A DNA stretch of 64,000 nucleotides from Vombatus ursinus (GCF_900497805.2 NW_020954625.1:22990785-23054784), one strand, 5' to 3'; positions 20,371 through 31,486 are shown, numbered from the stretch's first letter. The notes: generated from the sequence alone by a model not told the origin. Made by a program: numbers and translations.

Positions 20371-21604
20371 CTAAAGAGAAGTTAAAAAGACCCATCCTGA
20401 TGTTAAATAAGAATGGATTTGGGCTCAGCTTATCGCACACCTACCCCCACCTTTCATACCATACTTTCGATCGATCACATTTTTAAAAGTTGTTGTTTTT
20501 AAGTAAGTTACTCAACTTGGAAGACAACAGTCATTCTTCGTTCTGGCCTTCCTTCACGTTAAACTTTGTTCCCCAAACAGGCAGATTAAATATCACCTCT
20601 CCCCTCGTGAGCTTTCTGTACAAAGAGGCCAGACGTTTCCCTCTTTCTAAAATGAGATCCATCTGATTTTTTTGCTGATTCCCTCACAGGGTCTTTGCAG
20701 GAAAAGCCCTCTTCAAACTGATCTGTGAGCTGTCCTGGGCCCACGTCACGCTCTCAAGTCCGAGGGAAATGACTCCTTTGGACACAGCATTGGCTCAGGG
20801 CGGTCAGCAGCTCAGAGTCAGAACAGGAACACATACGAAGCACACAGACAAATGTATATGACGAAGGGGCTTGCAAGGGTGGGGTCTGAATATGCTGTGA
20901 AATCAGAGGCAGGGGAGAGATTCCAGGAAGGGTCCAACAGGAGCCGACCCGGAGCTATGTGGCTGGAGGAGAGGCTTGGGCGGACGTCCTGACTCCCTTT
21001 TGGACCTCAGGCCCTGAAAAGACCTGGCCAGGGTCTCATGGGCAAGCCTGGAATTGACATCCTCCTGGCCCCACCAGACCTCACTGATTCTCTCGCTAAG
21101 GATACTGGGCTACCATGTCAAAGGTCCCCAGGGACCTGAAGAAGCCCAAGATATTCCAGATATGCCGCAACCCAGTTAGGGAATTGCCGGCGCATAACAT
21201 CTCCCTCGTCAATGGTTATAAACCACCAAGATATAACAAAGGGTGTGTAGGTGTCAGCAGGCAAGCTAGCCAAAGAGGAAAGGGCTTTTCTGAAGCAGGT
21301 TACTAATTACTCAAACAAGAAGTCCCATGAACTTTGCTCCTGACACATCAAAGGTTCTCACCAACACATGAAAAATAAATATCCCTGGCCTGTCTCCAGC
21401 ATGTTTGCTCACTGTTAGATAACTGTGGATCCATCAGTGATGGCTAACTCAAAATGCCAAGGCAGGTCTGCAATGAAATGTACCCAGGTGACCTCCACAG
21501 CAAGGAGCTGAACGTGTGAGGAAAAACTGGGGGTGGGTGGCTAGGGGGACAGAATGGGGCATACACCACCATAACTGCTCATGGTGTTCTCTGGGCTTGA
21601 CTAA
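20371..21604. other. Repeat-poor stretch
   Basis: About 1.2 kb without named repeats. A plus-strand frame open from about 20690 to 20863 follows a reasonable acceptor (gctgattccctcacag) and reads VFAGKALFKLICELSWAH, but it lacks a usable donor and is not recognised. Treat as non-coding unless conservation says otherwise. Confidence 0.35.
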
Positions 21605-21735
21605 CTGTATTTCTTTGTCATAGCTGGAGACGGAAATGACAAACTACTCCAACGTCTGCCAGGAAAGCCCCATGGACAGCACTGGCGTGATACAGTCCAA
21701 GGGGCACAAAGAGTTGAACATGACAACAATGTATT
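21605..21735 (+). mobile_element. Marsupial SINE with RTE-like tail, 5'-truncated
   Basis: agctggagacggaaatgaca, then aactactccaacgtctgcca, then aaagagttgaacatgacaac. This is the 3' half of the same SINE type as at 8330 and 15672. Confidence 0.82.
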
Positions 21736-21774
21736 TCTTTGTTATAAAGAGAAAGCTGGCCAGGATGTACTTCA

Positions 21775-21890
21775 GAGATGTTTACTCAACTCTGCGGACA
21801 GGACGCTGTGTTCAGAGCTAGGACAACAGCTTGGCAAAGACGCGGCCCCTTACCCAGCTTAGAGGCTGGTAGGATGGGAAGAGATACACA
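21775..21890 (-). mobile_element. L2 3' end, antisense
   Basis: gatgtttactcaactctgcg, then gctgtgttcagagctaggac, then ggccccttacccagcttaga. Confidence 0.55.
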
Positions 21891-22061
21891 GATCCTCAAA
21901 CACAAACACGCCCAAAAAACCACCAAGTGCTATTAAGTGGACCCTAGAGAGTCAAAATAAACGCGACTTCCCAGAGTCAAATCAAGAGTTTAGATTTGAT
22001 GAGATTGAGGGAAGGGGGAAGGGGGAAAGAGGACGAAGACTGGGTGGGAGAGGGTAGGTCA

Positions 22062-22770
22062 GTGCTAACCCTAACCACAAGCATGGTAAACACTTAATAA
22101 ATGGATGACGCACTGACAGGCACTGTGCCAAGCACGTGGGATGCAAGGAAAGGCAAAAGCAGCCCCTGCCCTCAGGGAGCTCCCAGTCTAACGGAAGAGA
22201 CAACATGAAAACAAGTATATAGAGACGGGCATTTTCACAGGCAGAGCAGGTGTAAGGTAACCTTCAAGGAGAAGTCTCGAGCTGCACCAGGCGGGACCAG
22301 GAGGGCCTCTCGAAGGCAGGAGCCCTTGGGGTGAAGCTGGAAGGAGGCCAGGGGACCCAAGACGTGGAAGTAGCGAGAGACTGGTGGAATCACCATTCCA
22401 AGATGGCAGACAGCGGAGGCAGGAAACAGATGATTCCGGCTGCACCTGAGGGAGCAACCTTGTTTATCTGTGGGCTGCAAGTTCAGTGGCCAGGACAGGG
22501 CGCAGCAAATGGGCCGGGAGGGCTAGACGAGGTCACCGTGGAGTGGAATTTTAAAGGAACGGTAAAAATGGAACAAGTGAGTTGAGGGAGGGAAGGACGT
22601 TCCGGGCAAAGAAAACAGCATGAGCAGAGGCACTGATCTACCTCATCAGAGAGCATTTCTTACCCACCTACTGTGTGCCAGGCCCTCTCCTGGGACACTA
22701 GGGATATGGAAGAAGCTTAAATTCTAACAGGAGAATACGAAGGGCGTATCTCTGGGAACAGAAGGTGAGA
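22062..22770 (-). mobile_element. Antisense L2 fragments (two), after a short sense L2 end
   Basis: A short sense end lies at 22062-22118 (taaacacttaataaatggat). Antisense L2 follows at 22118-22620: caggcactgtgccaagcacg, then ccctcagggagctcccagtc, then ccaggagggcctctcgaagg, then acgttccgggcaaagaaaac. A second antisense copy at 22645-22770 starts accc acctactgtgtgccagg-type text. Open frames here are artefacts. Confidence 0.8.
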
Positions 22771-22839
22771 CCCAATCATCCTTGTGCGTGAGACACAATA
22801 AAGAAGGTGATCGCTACAGAGCACAGCCGGGGCACAGGA

Positions 22840-23093
22840 CTGTGGCTGTTCAGTCCTTCAGTCGTGTCCGGCTCTTGGCGACCCGTTAGGAGTTTTCTTG
22901 GCAAAGATACCGCGGTGCTTTGCCATTTCCTTCTCGGGCCCATTTTACAGATGAAGAACCGAGGCAAACAGGGCTAAACGACTCATCCAGGGTCACATAA
23001 CTAGTGAGGATCTGAGGCCGAATTTGAACCCAGGAAGATGAGTCTCCCTGACTCAAGGCCTGGCGCGCTACCCATTGTACCACCTAGCTGCCC
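22840..23093 (-). mobile_element. Full-length marsupial SINE with RTE-like tail, antisense
   Basis: Plus-strand reading from the tail: gttcagtccttcagtcgtgt, then gagttttcttggcaaagata, then gccatttccttctcgggccc, then tccagggtcacataactagt, and finally accacctagctgcccc, the antisense of the head. Confidence 0.93.
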
Positions 23094-23099
23094 CTTCGG

Positions 23100-23320
23100 T
23101 AGAGTGCCTGAAGTCAGGAAGACCTGAACTCCAATCCTGTCTCAGATTCAGATTAGCTCTATGACCCTGGGCAATCATTTAATCACTTCCCCTCAGTTGA
23201 CTCATCTATAAAATGGGGATTATAACAGCACTTAACTGAGTTGTTATGAGGTTGGGCTACACGGGACAGCATTTGTAAAGTGCTCTGCCACCAAAGCCCT
23301 ATGTGAACATTACCAACGAT
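23100..23320 (+). mobile_element. MIR-family SINE
   Basis: gaagtcaggaagacctgaac, then ctatgaccctgggcaatcat, then gactcatctataaaatgggg, then tgagttgttatgaggttggg. Confidence 0.85.
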
Positions 23321-23454
23321 GATGCTGGCCAAGGTGCCACGTTCAGGTACTGAGCATACGGAATGGGGATGACGGGTAAGGAGGAGAGAAAAGGCTAGGG
23401 GAGGGAGGCCAGCATCAATGAGTGGTCAGCAGGCATTTAACAGGAGACGGCCTA

Positions 23455-23800
23455 ATGTTCAGGAGGGAACACTGGCTTCAGATCTGACACACACTGTGCG
23501 TATGGACGCTTGGCTTATGTTACTTACACGCTATAAACCTCAGTTTCCTCATCTGTAAAATGAGGGTGGGACAACACGACAGCTCAGGTCACTTTCAGGC
23601 TTATATTGATGATCTTCATAACCTCAGTCTGCCCATCTGTAAAATGGGGATTCAGTATGATTCAGCCCATTTATGACACCCCTGTCCTCTGTGCTAAGCA
23701 CTAGATTAGAAATGTGTAACGTCTATCTCCCAGGGTTACTGCGATACTCAAATGAGATAATTCAGAAAAGGAATTTTTATAAAACTTCTAATCCCTTATC
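23455..23800 (+). mobile_element. Two MIR-family fragments in tandem
   Basis: First: actggcttcagatctgacac, then cctcagtttcctcatctg at about 23540. Second: cctcagtctgcccatctgta near 23622, then ccagggttactgcgatactc. Confidence 0.75.
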
Positions 23801-23832
23801 TCTAAATGTCAGTTACAATTCTGGGAGGTAGC

Positions 23833-24240
23833 CCCGCTGGACAGTGGGAAGAGGACCTGGGTTCCAATCCTTTCCAGGTTTTTCTGAAGTCTGCGTGCTC
23901 ATCATTTCTCACAGCACAATAGTATTCCGTGACATTCGTGTACCACAACTTGCTCAGCCACTCCCCAATTGATGGCATCCCCTCAATGTCCAATTCTTGG
24001 CCACCACAAAAAGAGCCGCTATGAATATTTTTGTGCCGTGGGTCCTTTTCGCATTTGTTATGACCTCTGGGATACAGACCTATATCAGCAGCAATACTGC
24101 TGGATCAAAGGGTGTGCAGTTTTACAACCCTTTAGGCATAGTGAAACACAATTCTTATCTCTGTAGCTGTTAATTGCATGACCCTGGGCAAGTGGCTTAA
24201 TCCCTCTCAGTTTCCTCATCTGCAAAATGAGGGGGCCCCT
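23833..24240 (+). mobile_element. MIR/SINE split by an L1 fragment
   Basis: The left part reads gtgggaagaggacctgggtt and stops near 23872. The right part resumes at about 24140 with tgcatgaccctgggcaagtg and ctcagtttcctcatctgc. The L1 piece between them disrupts an otherwise continuous SINE. Confidence 0.7.
23873..24137 (-). mobile_element. L1 ORF2 3' fragment, antisense
   Basis: The minus strand reads the ORF2 C-terminal region, for example WLSKLWYTNVTEYYCAVRND, closely matching the frame at 354-569. The plus strand shows cccaattgatggcatcccct and cactttttgtgg-type text in antisense. Both ends are truncated, and no A tail or target duplication is seen. Confidence 0.88.
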
Positions 24241-24399
24241 AAGATCCCCCACACCCCCCACATCTGTGATCCTGCCCCTGCCTCTCCGAGTCTGGGTTCC
24301 CTCTTCTGTTGCCCAAACGAGGCCTCCGCTTGGCCATCGCCCGTCCCCCCACTGGCAGCCCTCTCTCCTAACTTTTGTTTTCTAATTTTCTGACACACT

Positions 24400-24530
24400 A
24401 ATTGTAGCACTGGGCACTATTGCTCAATCCACACACTAAACCATTAACCCCCTACGGGCAGTGACAGAGCTCTCTCCAGGGCCTCGCCTGGCTTTACACC
24501 CAGCAGGTGTCTAGTAAACGGAGATCGTCA
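24400..24530 (+). mobile_element. L2 3' end
   Basis: ctccagggcctcgcctggct, then cagcaggtgtctagtaaacg. Diverged. Confidence 0.55.
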
Positions 24531-26129
24531 TTTTAAACAAAACGGGCCCCACAATGCACGCAGCCACTGGACCTGGAGACTGTAGCTGGGTCTTTTCCTC
24601 TGCAGCGCAACAGGAACAGCGCTCAGGGGTCGATACCATCTCTGCCCACCAAGAAGGTACAGTCTTACGAGACACAGCCCAGGAAACCAGCGCCTACAGA
24701 ACGGCGGGGCTGTCAGTGACTGAGGTGGAAGAGCACCATGCAGAGGTGGGGTGTCACGTGGGGCATCCAAGACTGCAGCGGTGTCCCCCAAGCTCCGGCA
24801 GAGCCCCCACCAAGCTGGAACGGCTTTATGGATGGGCCCGGTGACGGGTCAGGAAGACAAGTCTGCAGACGCTCATCACCGTCTTGGCCTTAAGGTGAGA
24901 CACGGGGTGACCAGAACAATTCATGACGACTCTTCCGGAGGGCCTGGGATGTCACCAGTGAAATCACGTTTGTTGAGAAGAGCATCTCAGAACGATTCCC
25001 CTCGACAGTACACCGAACAGAGGGGCCCCTCCTTTCACCTGCAGAGAGAGCTGAAGCCCACTCAGCTCAGGCCAGGGCGCGAAGCTTTTTCCTGAGGCTG
25101 AACTCAAACTGGAGGCTTACCCCGTCCATGGACGGTGCCCAGTGCAGAAGCTGCCTACTCCCACGACAGTGTGAGGCTGGAAGACTGCTCTGCAAACCCC
25201 CCATCCTCTCTTCTCCAGATTAGACACTCTCATTTCTTTCAAGCCATCTTCCTGTGGCATAAACTCAAGTGCCCCGCACCACGACACACTCCCATTCATC
25301 AATGGCCTCCCTCCCAGAACTGACGCCGATCCTCCAGATGGGCCCCCCCAGCCGACTCTCAGCTCCCCAAGCCTGGGCACCCTGACTCCCACAAGCCAAT
25401 CCATGGAGTTCACACTGTGACCAGTCCAGGAGAAACCAGGCTAACTCTCGCCCCAAAGCTTTTCAGCCCCACCCACAAAAGACTGAACAGACACAGCCCG
25501 CTCCTACGTGAGAGACCCAGGGCCTAAGAAGACTGAGCTTCCAAAGGGCAGCCCGGCTCGCCTGGTCTCTGCCACCAGTGCCTGGGCACTCCCCAGCCCA
25601 GCCCCGTCCCCCTTCCAGGTGGCTTCCTGGAAAAACAACAGGTAGAGTGAAGATCTGGGAGCTCCTGGAAACATCTGTTCGGCCGCTTCCAGCGGCTTAC
25701 CTTGTCAGGACCGGCCAGCGCCCACAGCCTGGATCAGTTTTCACTTAAAAAGGAGGAAAACTAGGGGGAAACGGCCTTTTTTCCTCTGCCAAGACTGAGA
25801 GGAAGCCACCCTGCTAAGTGGGAGCTCCACAGCCAGGATCCTTTGGGGCAGAAAACACCAGGCACGAATCCAGTGACGATGTTTGCCTTAAAAAAGAGTT
25901 TTACCTTTGCCCAGCTGAAGCTACTTCCCAGACACATCTCCAGTAAAAAAAGGGGCAAGGTATGGGGAATGTCAACACGTATTTATATGAGGAGAGAGGG
26001 AGGGGGCGGAGATGAGGACGGCTATAAATTCCTGAAAAGTAAGGGTGGGGCAGGCACTAGTTTGGGTTTATTGGGGGGGGGGGGTCTTTGTAAACTAGTA
26101 AGAGGCACTTTACAAATCAACAACAACCA
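24531..26129. other. Longest repeat-poor stretch (1.6 kb)
   Basis: No named repeat and no recognised gene. Plus-strand ccttaag followed by gtgaga near 24890 and minus-strand donors at 25116 and 25700 were inspected. None bounds an exon of recognisable coding content. A run of ten Gs lies near 26074. It may hold conserved non-coding sequence. Confidence 0.35.
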
Positions 26130-26345
26130 ACCAACACGCATTCATTAAGCACCTACTATATTCCAGGTGCCATGCTAGGTACCAGGGAACAGACCATCCC
26201 AACTCGCAAGGAGTTTAAACTGGAACGTGAGTGAAATGCAAGCCTCTCGAGGACAGGGACTTTAATTTGTACCTTCATGTCCCCTGCACTGAGCTCAGTG
26301 CCTTGTACACAGTAGGCACTTAATAAGCGCTTACAGAATGAGGGC
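26130..26345. repeat. Inverted pair of L2 3' ends
   Basis: An antisense L2 3' end at 26137-26230 (cattcattaagcacctacta, then aaggagtttaaactgg) is followed at once by a sense L2 3' end at 26236-26345 (gcctctcgaggacagggact, then acacagtaggcacttaataa). The 3' ends point outward and the inner ends are about 12 bp apart, so a transcript would fold into a long imperfect hairpin. Confidence 0.85.
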
Positions 26346-26589
26346 GGGAGAAGTGAGAACCATGGCAAATGAAGCCGGTTTTGTGTTTCTTGTAAAAGGC
26401 AATTCTGATTCTGCAAGTCCCATCTCAGCATTCTCAGAGGCCAGAGGCCGCGGGCTCTCTAAAGTTATGCCGTGGTGGCCGAAGCCGCGGCCAGCAAGGC
26501 TCCGAGGATGGGCTGGGGATGGACAGCATGGCCAAGGGCCAGCCAAGGTATGCCGGGCCTGCCCCTCCAGAATTATCTTCTGGTCTCAT

Positions 26590-26865
26590 CTTCATGTTGA
26601 ACTGATTTTGCATCTGACTCTCTGCTTACGCCCTCCACCCCCAGACTATAACCTCCATGAGGGCAGGGCTGTCTTGGGAATGCTCAGCAGTGGCAAAGAG
26701 CAAGCCTCAGAACGGAAACTAGGAAACTAGCAGAGTCTAAGTTCTGCCCCGGGCCATGCCGTCTGTACAACCTCGCACAATTCAGCAGCAGAGGACCAAC
26801 CCAGGCTTCCCACAGCGCCCGGCCCATAGAAAGCATTGCATAAATGTTTACAGACGGACATGTTT
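26590..26865 (+). mobile_element. L2 3' end with internal filler
   Basis: actataacctccatgagggc at about 26644 and gcccggcccatagaaagcat followed by ataaatgtttacagacgg at about 26819-26863 are sense L2 3' UTR text, separated by non-matching sequence. Confidence 0.65.
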
Positions 26866-27344
26866 TATGGAGCTGCATAGTAGAGGGTGTTTCCCTTCAA
26901 GACATTCTTAACACCAATGAGATCACAGGCCCAGTCCACATGGGGCTCACCACACCCAGCCCCTTCCCAGGCCCCCAGCGGCACACCAGAGCTGCGACTG
27001 CACTGGCACCGGGCACACAGTCCAGCCTCTGTCTCTAGCACTAGCTTCAGAGAACTGCCTGGGGACTCTGAGAAGTACTGAGGCTTGGGGGTGGGGGAGA
27101 AGAGAGTTCACACACTGACCCCGCCTGGAGACTAGCTCGCTCTCTGCCACTACCCTGCTGCTTCTTGGCACACAGGGGGTGCATAATAACTGCTCGAGGG
27201 ATGATCAGCCGGTGAGCCTCCTCAATGCCACGCTGGCTACAGGGTGACGGATCTTCTGGCCGTAGAAATTCCTGTAGACCACCCGCTAATTTTAGAAACC
27301 CAGGACAGAGAACTTGAAGAGCCCTGGGCAACAGAACCCAAAAG
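26866..27344. other. Unassigned stretch
   Basis: No gene or repeat recognised with confidence. Confidence 0.3.
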
Positions 27345-27500
27345 CTCCTGCCATTTGGCACAGGAGGAAACTGAGGCTCCCAAAGAGATCACAGTACTCA
27401 AGAACCAGAGCAGGGAGGAGCCTCACCCCCCAAAAAGAAGTGACCTGCCCAAGGTCACGCGGGGAGGCAGCAGAGCCAGGCCACAGGCTCTTAGAACTGT
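27345..27500 (-). mobile_element. MIR-family SINE, antisense, with internal insertion
   Basis: gcacaggaggaaactgaggc, then gtgacctgcccaaggtcacg, then gcagcagagccaggcc. Confidence 0.65.
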
Positions 27501-28320
27501 CAGGGATTCATTCTAGGGGTGTCCCCAAAAGTCTCTTCCCTCATTTGACTGGTAGGCAATATCTGCTTAGATACATTTATGAAATGACAATGAAAGGCCA
27601 CCAAGCTACTTTTTCTCCGCCTTTGCCATTTCAATGTTTACAATCAACCAGACTGGGCGGCTTCCCATTCCCCCGACCCCCGTCTCTGTCCCTTTCAACA
27701 GGCCAGTCTCGCTCCCCTCCTCTGCTTCCTGAAACCACACCCGCACATGAGGCCCGCCAGTGCCAAGGTCTTCCTGAACGCTCCCAGCTGGGGTCTTCCC
27801 CCACACGCTCCATCGTCTAAAATGAGACATGACGTGCAAGCAGGAGCCGTCGCACGACAGAACCCAGAATCCCCCTGGGAGGCACCTGAGAGGGTGATCT
27901 GCCCAACGCTGCCCGGGCAGGAAAGGGGCAGACTTGGCCTCCAAGTTGAGGCCCCTTTCCACGCTATTCCACCGCCTCCCCCATGTAGGACCGGCTCTAT
28001 CACCTGAGATGGTGGTCCCCCAGCCATACTGCGTCACAGGGCCAGCCTCCGTTTGAAAGGGGGATTGGTTGGCGAATTACCTGGAAATAAAGCCAGCTCT
28101 TCCCAATGACCTAACCCACCCAACTGAAGCCGACATCAGAGCTAGGTGAGATGAGGGAACCTCCCCGAGCCCCTGCCCCCAAATACTACCACACATGGCC
28201 CCTTGTCTGATTGGGCCATGCAGCCCCGAGGCTTTGTGGATGCTCTGGGGATGCCTCTGTCCCAGGTAAGGGCCTCCTGAACAACAACCCCGCCCTCATT
28301 TCCCAAAGAATCCCAAGGCA
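27501..28320. other. Unassigned stretch
   Basis: No gene recognised. A plus-strand ctgtcccag followed by gtaaggg at 28266 is a good donor motif. The 42 bp before it are open in all needed positions (PRGFVDALGMPLSQ), but the acceptor is weak. Confidence 0.3.
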
Positions 28321-28677
28321 GGGGCAGCTAGGTGGTGTAGCGGATAGAGCACTGGCTCTGAAGTCAGGAGGACCCGAGTTCAAATCCAGCCTTAGACACA
28401 TAACACTCACTAGCTGTGTGACCCTGGACAAATCACTCAACCCCATTGCCTAGCCCAAAAACCAACACCCCACCCAAAAAAAAAAAAAAAAAAACAACAG
28501 ATCTTGGGGCAGTTAGGTGGCACAGTGGATAGAGCACTGGCCCTGGATCCAGGAGGACCCGAGTTCAAATCCAGCCTCAGACATATGATACTTACTAGCT
28601 GCGTGATCTTAGGCAAGTCACTTAACCCTGATTGCCTTGCAAAAACAAACAAACAAAAAAACAACAACAACAAAAAA
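28321..28677 (+). mobile_element. Two full-length marsupial SINEs in tandem
   Basis: SINE one (28321-28500) starts ggggcagctaggtggtgtag and ends in an 18-A run. SINE two (28506-28677) starts ggggcagttaggtggcacag and ends in a caaacaaacaaaaaaacaac tail. They share gagttcaaatccagcct and the aatcac/aagtcac motifs. The second apparently inserted into the A tail region of the first. Confidence 0.95.
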
Positions 28678-28679
28678 AG

Positions 28680-28930
28680 AAAATGAGGATAATAATAACA
28701 CCTCCCTCGCAGGGTGGTTGTGAGGATCAAATGAGGTGATACTTGTAAAGTGCAGAAAGACAGAGATTTGTTAGGGTTGTTATTATTATTCTCAATCCCA
28801 TTGTACATATTAGGAAAGCGTGGCTCAGAGGTTAGGGGACCTGCCCAAGGTCACACCCACTGCAAGTGGTAAAGGCCAAGACTTGGAGCCAGGCCTCTGG
28901 CCCTAAGGCCAATGCTCTATTACAGCAATA
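28680..28930. mobile_element. MIR 3' end (sense) then MIR (antisense)
   Basis: Sense: aaaatgaggataataataac, then gtggttgtgaggatcaaatg. Antisense from about 28785: ggacctgcccaaggtcacac, then ggagccaggcctctggccct. Confidence 0.75.
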
Positions 28931-29154
28931 AATCAATCCCACAATTCCTTGAACTAATTGACAGGTGATCTGCGCACTCATTTGGGGCAGACAAGCTCCC
29001 AACACAGGTGAATAGTCAACAAATGTTAAAAACGCAGTGGGCATCAGTCCAGGGCTGAGAAACTTTCACAGCTTGCCGGGGCCCCTCTCCCTGGTCCAGG
29101 CGTGTGATTTCATCCATTCGAGGGTGGAATATCCCTTCACCAGTGTAGAACAGC

Positions 29155-29285
29155 ACCTGCTCTGTGACTTACAGTCTTGGAGAACTATCTAAGGCACTGA
29201 AAGCTTCAGTGCCTTGCCAAGGCTGGATCTGAATTCAGGTCTGCCTGACTCCAAGGCCAGCCCTCTACCCAACATACTACACAGC
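29155..29285 (-). mobile_element. MIR-family SINE, antisense
   Basis: gaattcaggtctgcctgact, then ccagccctctacccaac. Confidence 0.6.
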
Positions 29286-29339
29286 ATACATCAGCCACAT
29301 ACTGTCATACCAGGGCCAGTCTGTCCTAAAACCAACTTT

Positions 29340-30479
29340 AACACAGGGTGATTTACCCGTGCTCCTAAAGAAATGCAGTTGGCTTAGCGAGCTGCCGCCA
29401 CATCGCAGGCCAGGCAACCTGGATCCCAGTTTCCTGGCCGTACTCTATGCCGAGCCCATCATTAACCCCGGGCGGGCAACAGTGTGTGTTTCCCTAGGCT
29501 GGCGTAATGAGTTTGTTGTGCTCAGACCCATGCCAGAGGACCCATGAAATGCAAAACCTTTGACTATAAACACTCCGTAACTGTGGGACTGGATACCTAA
29601 TAATTGACCTCAATGGGACTTGTGGCCTCATCTTGAGACACGCCGTAGGCATCAGGTCAATTATCTGCGGGTTCCGCCAGCAGCGGGAAGAAGCCTGGGA
29701 GCCAGGGAGATTTTCCCCAGCAGCAATCCGGGAGGTGCCATCCTCATTTCTGATCATTTTCTGAGAACACGGCGGGAACCCCTCCAACTTCCAAATGGGC
29801 CCTGGAGGCACAGAGTGCGGGGCATGAAAGGCTCACCATCCAGCCTTGAATGGGGGCAGAAGAAGAATTTAACATTCCAAAGAAAGCAAGAGGGCTTTGA
29901 CCAGCACTCTCTCTGAATCAAACACACATTGAAACAAACTCTCATCTTGAAAAAGAAATGTCGGAGAGAGGTCGGACCCCACATTAATCCTCCTACTTTT
30001 CGCCAACTGCCTCCTTGGCAAGGCTTCTCTCCTGGGGCCTCCGTCCCGCTGGCAGCCTCTTCCTTGAGAGCTCCTCTTAACCACAGAAAAGACCCTCAGT
30101 CCTTGCGATCCAGACTTCGAATTCAGGCTGGGATTTACCGAGCCCCTACTGCCGAGGTCACACAAAGTCTGAGAACAGCGCAGAGGCTGAAGTTACATGA
30201 GGAAGGACGCCTCTCATCCTTAAGAGGGGACCAGGGCATCATGGCAGACGTGACCTGGGAGGTCAGGACAGACGGCGCTCTAAGGAACGGTGTGGGAACG
30301 GTGTGTGTGACCAAGGATTTGAAGGCAGGACAGATCTCCTGGGGAGGGGTGGGGAACGGAGAAGAGTGGGAGTGGGGGACAAGCAACCCATTTGGACCCA
30401 AGTACCAGAATTACAGATGAGGTAAGAATGCATAAACAGTGACCGAGGACCATGTTTGGTCAGTCAAAGGCATCTATCT
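29340..30479. other. Repeat-free, CpG-containing stretch with an inverted repeat
   Basis: About 1.1 kb without named repeats. It contains caggcaacctgg at about 29413, and a perfect 11-bp inverted repeat, ataattgacct at 29600-29610 and aggtcaattat at 29654-29664. A 163-codon plus frame (29929-30420) has no recognisable protein similarity. A candidate conserved non-coding element. Confidence 0.4.
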
Positions 30480-30945
30480 GTAACTTGCCCTCCCTGCCTT
30501 TCCAGTCTTACGCCTTACATGGGCCCTGCCCCCTCCTCATGACTCCAAAATATCCTGTGATCCAGTGACATTAGCTTTTTGGCTGTTCCAGGAACCAATC
30601 TCCCAACTCCGTGCACTTGCCTTGGCTGTGCCCCATGCCTGGAAGGCTCGCCCTCCTCATTTTGTCTGAGGCTTCCCAGGCTTCCTTCAAGTCACAACTA
30701 AAATCCCACCCCCTGCAGGCAGCCTTTCCCAACCCCTCTGTAAAGCTGGGGCTTTCTCCATGAGATAATCTCCACATTATCCAGGACTCTGTATATCTTG
30801 TTCGAACAGTTGTTTCTATGTTATCAACCAGATAGGAAGCTCCCAGAGGGCAGGGACTCCCTTTTGCCTTTCCCTTTATCTCCAAGGGCTTAGGACAAGA
30901 TATAGTGGGCCCCTAAAAAATGTTTGCTGATTGACTGACTGAGAA
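30480..30945 (+). mobile_element. L2 ORF2 end and 3' UTR
   Basis: cttgccctccctgcctttcc, then catgcctggaaggctcgccc, then gtcacaactaaaatcccacc, then gctcccagagggcagggact, then gctgattgactgactg. A well preserved, nearly continuous 3' portion of L2. Confidence 0.9.
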
Positions 30946-30984
30946 ATAAAAGGAGGTCCATTGAGGAGGAGCCAAGCATTAATA

Positions 30985-31385
30985 AACGAATCAGGAAAGG
31001 CTTCCTGTAGGAGGTGGCCCCTAAGATGGGCCCTGAAGGAAGCCAAGGATTCTGAGAGGATCCCAGGAAGCCTGGGCAAAGACCCGATGGTATGGAGATT
31101 CCTGAAGCCTCTCTACCCCCTCTCCTCTAAGCAGAATGCTTCTCTGACCAAATAAAAGGGGCAGAGGTAACTTCTACACAAAACCCAACTTTGTTGAGCA
31201 ATCATGGGGAATGCTCGGGGGAGAGAGGGGCAAACAAAGTCATCTGAACCAGTGACATCAACCGAGCATCTCCTGGGCTAGAGGAGCAGTGAACCTACTT
31301 GTAGAGCAGGCCCTGTGCTAAGCTCCTGAGATACAAAAACAAGGCAAAAGATAGTCCCTGTTAGTTGGGGTAGACACAGTAGGAG
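30985..31385 (-). mobile_element. Antisense L2 pieces
   Basis: ggaaaggcttcctgtaggag, then ggccctgaaggaagccaagg at 30985-31110. A second piece at 31285-31385 has gcaggccctgtgctaagctc, then gatagtccctgttagttggg. Confidence 0.7.
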
Positions 31386-31486
31386 AGAGCCCTGAGGCAA
31401 GACGGGGGGGGGGGGCATCCTGGCTGACCAACTCATGATATAACCTGCTGGGCCCCAGCTCAGTTATCTCTTCACTTGTGAAAAGA

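Noticed and set aside
20690-20863. Plus-strand frame after an acceptor-like site (VFAGKALFKLICELSWAH)
   Set aside because: No usable donor, no protein recognised, and on the opposite strand to the candidate gene.
27514-27540. ggggtgtccccaaaagtct, resembling a mariner end
   Set aside because: Only about 20 bp match, with no second terminus or TA duplication found.
29929-30420. 163-codon plus-strand frame ending near a gtaaga donor
   Set aside because: Composition looks random, no domain recognised, and no acceptor is paired with it.
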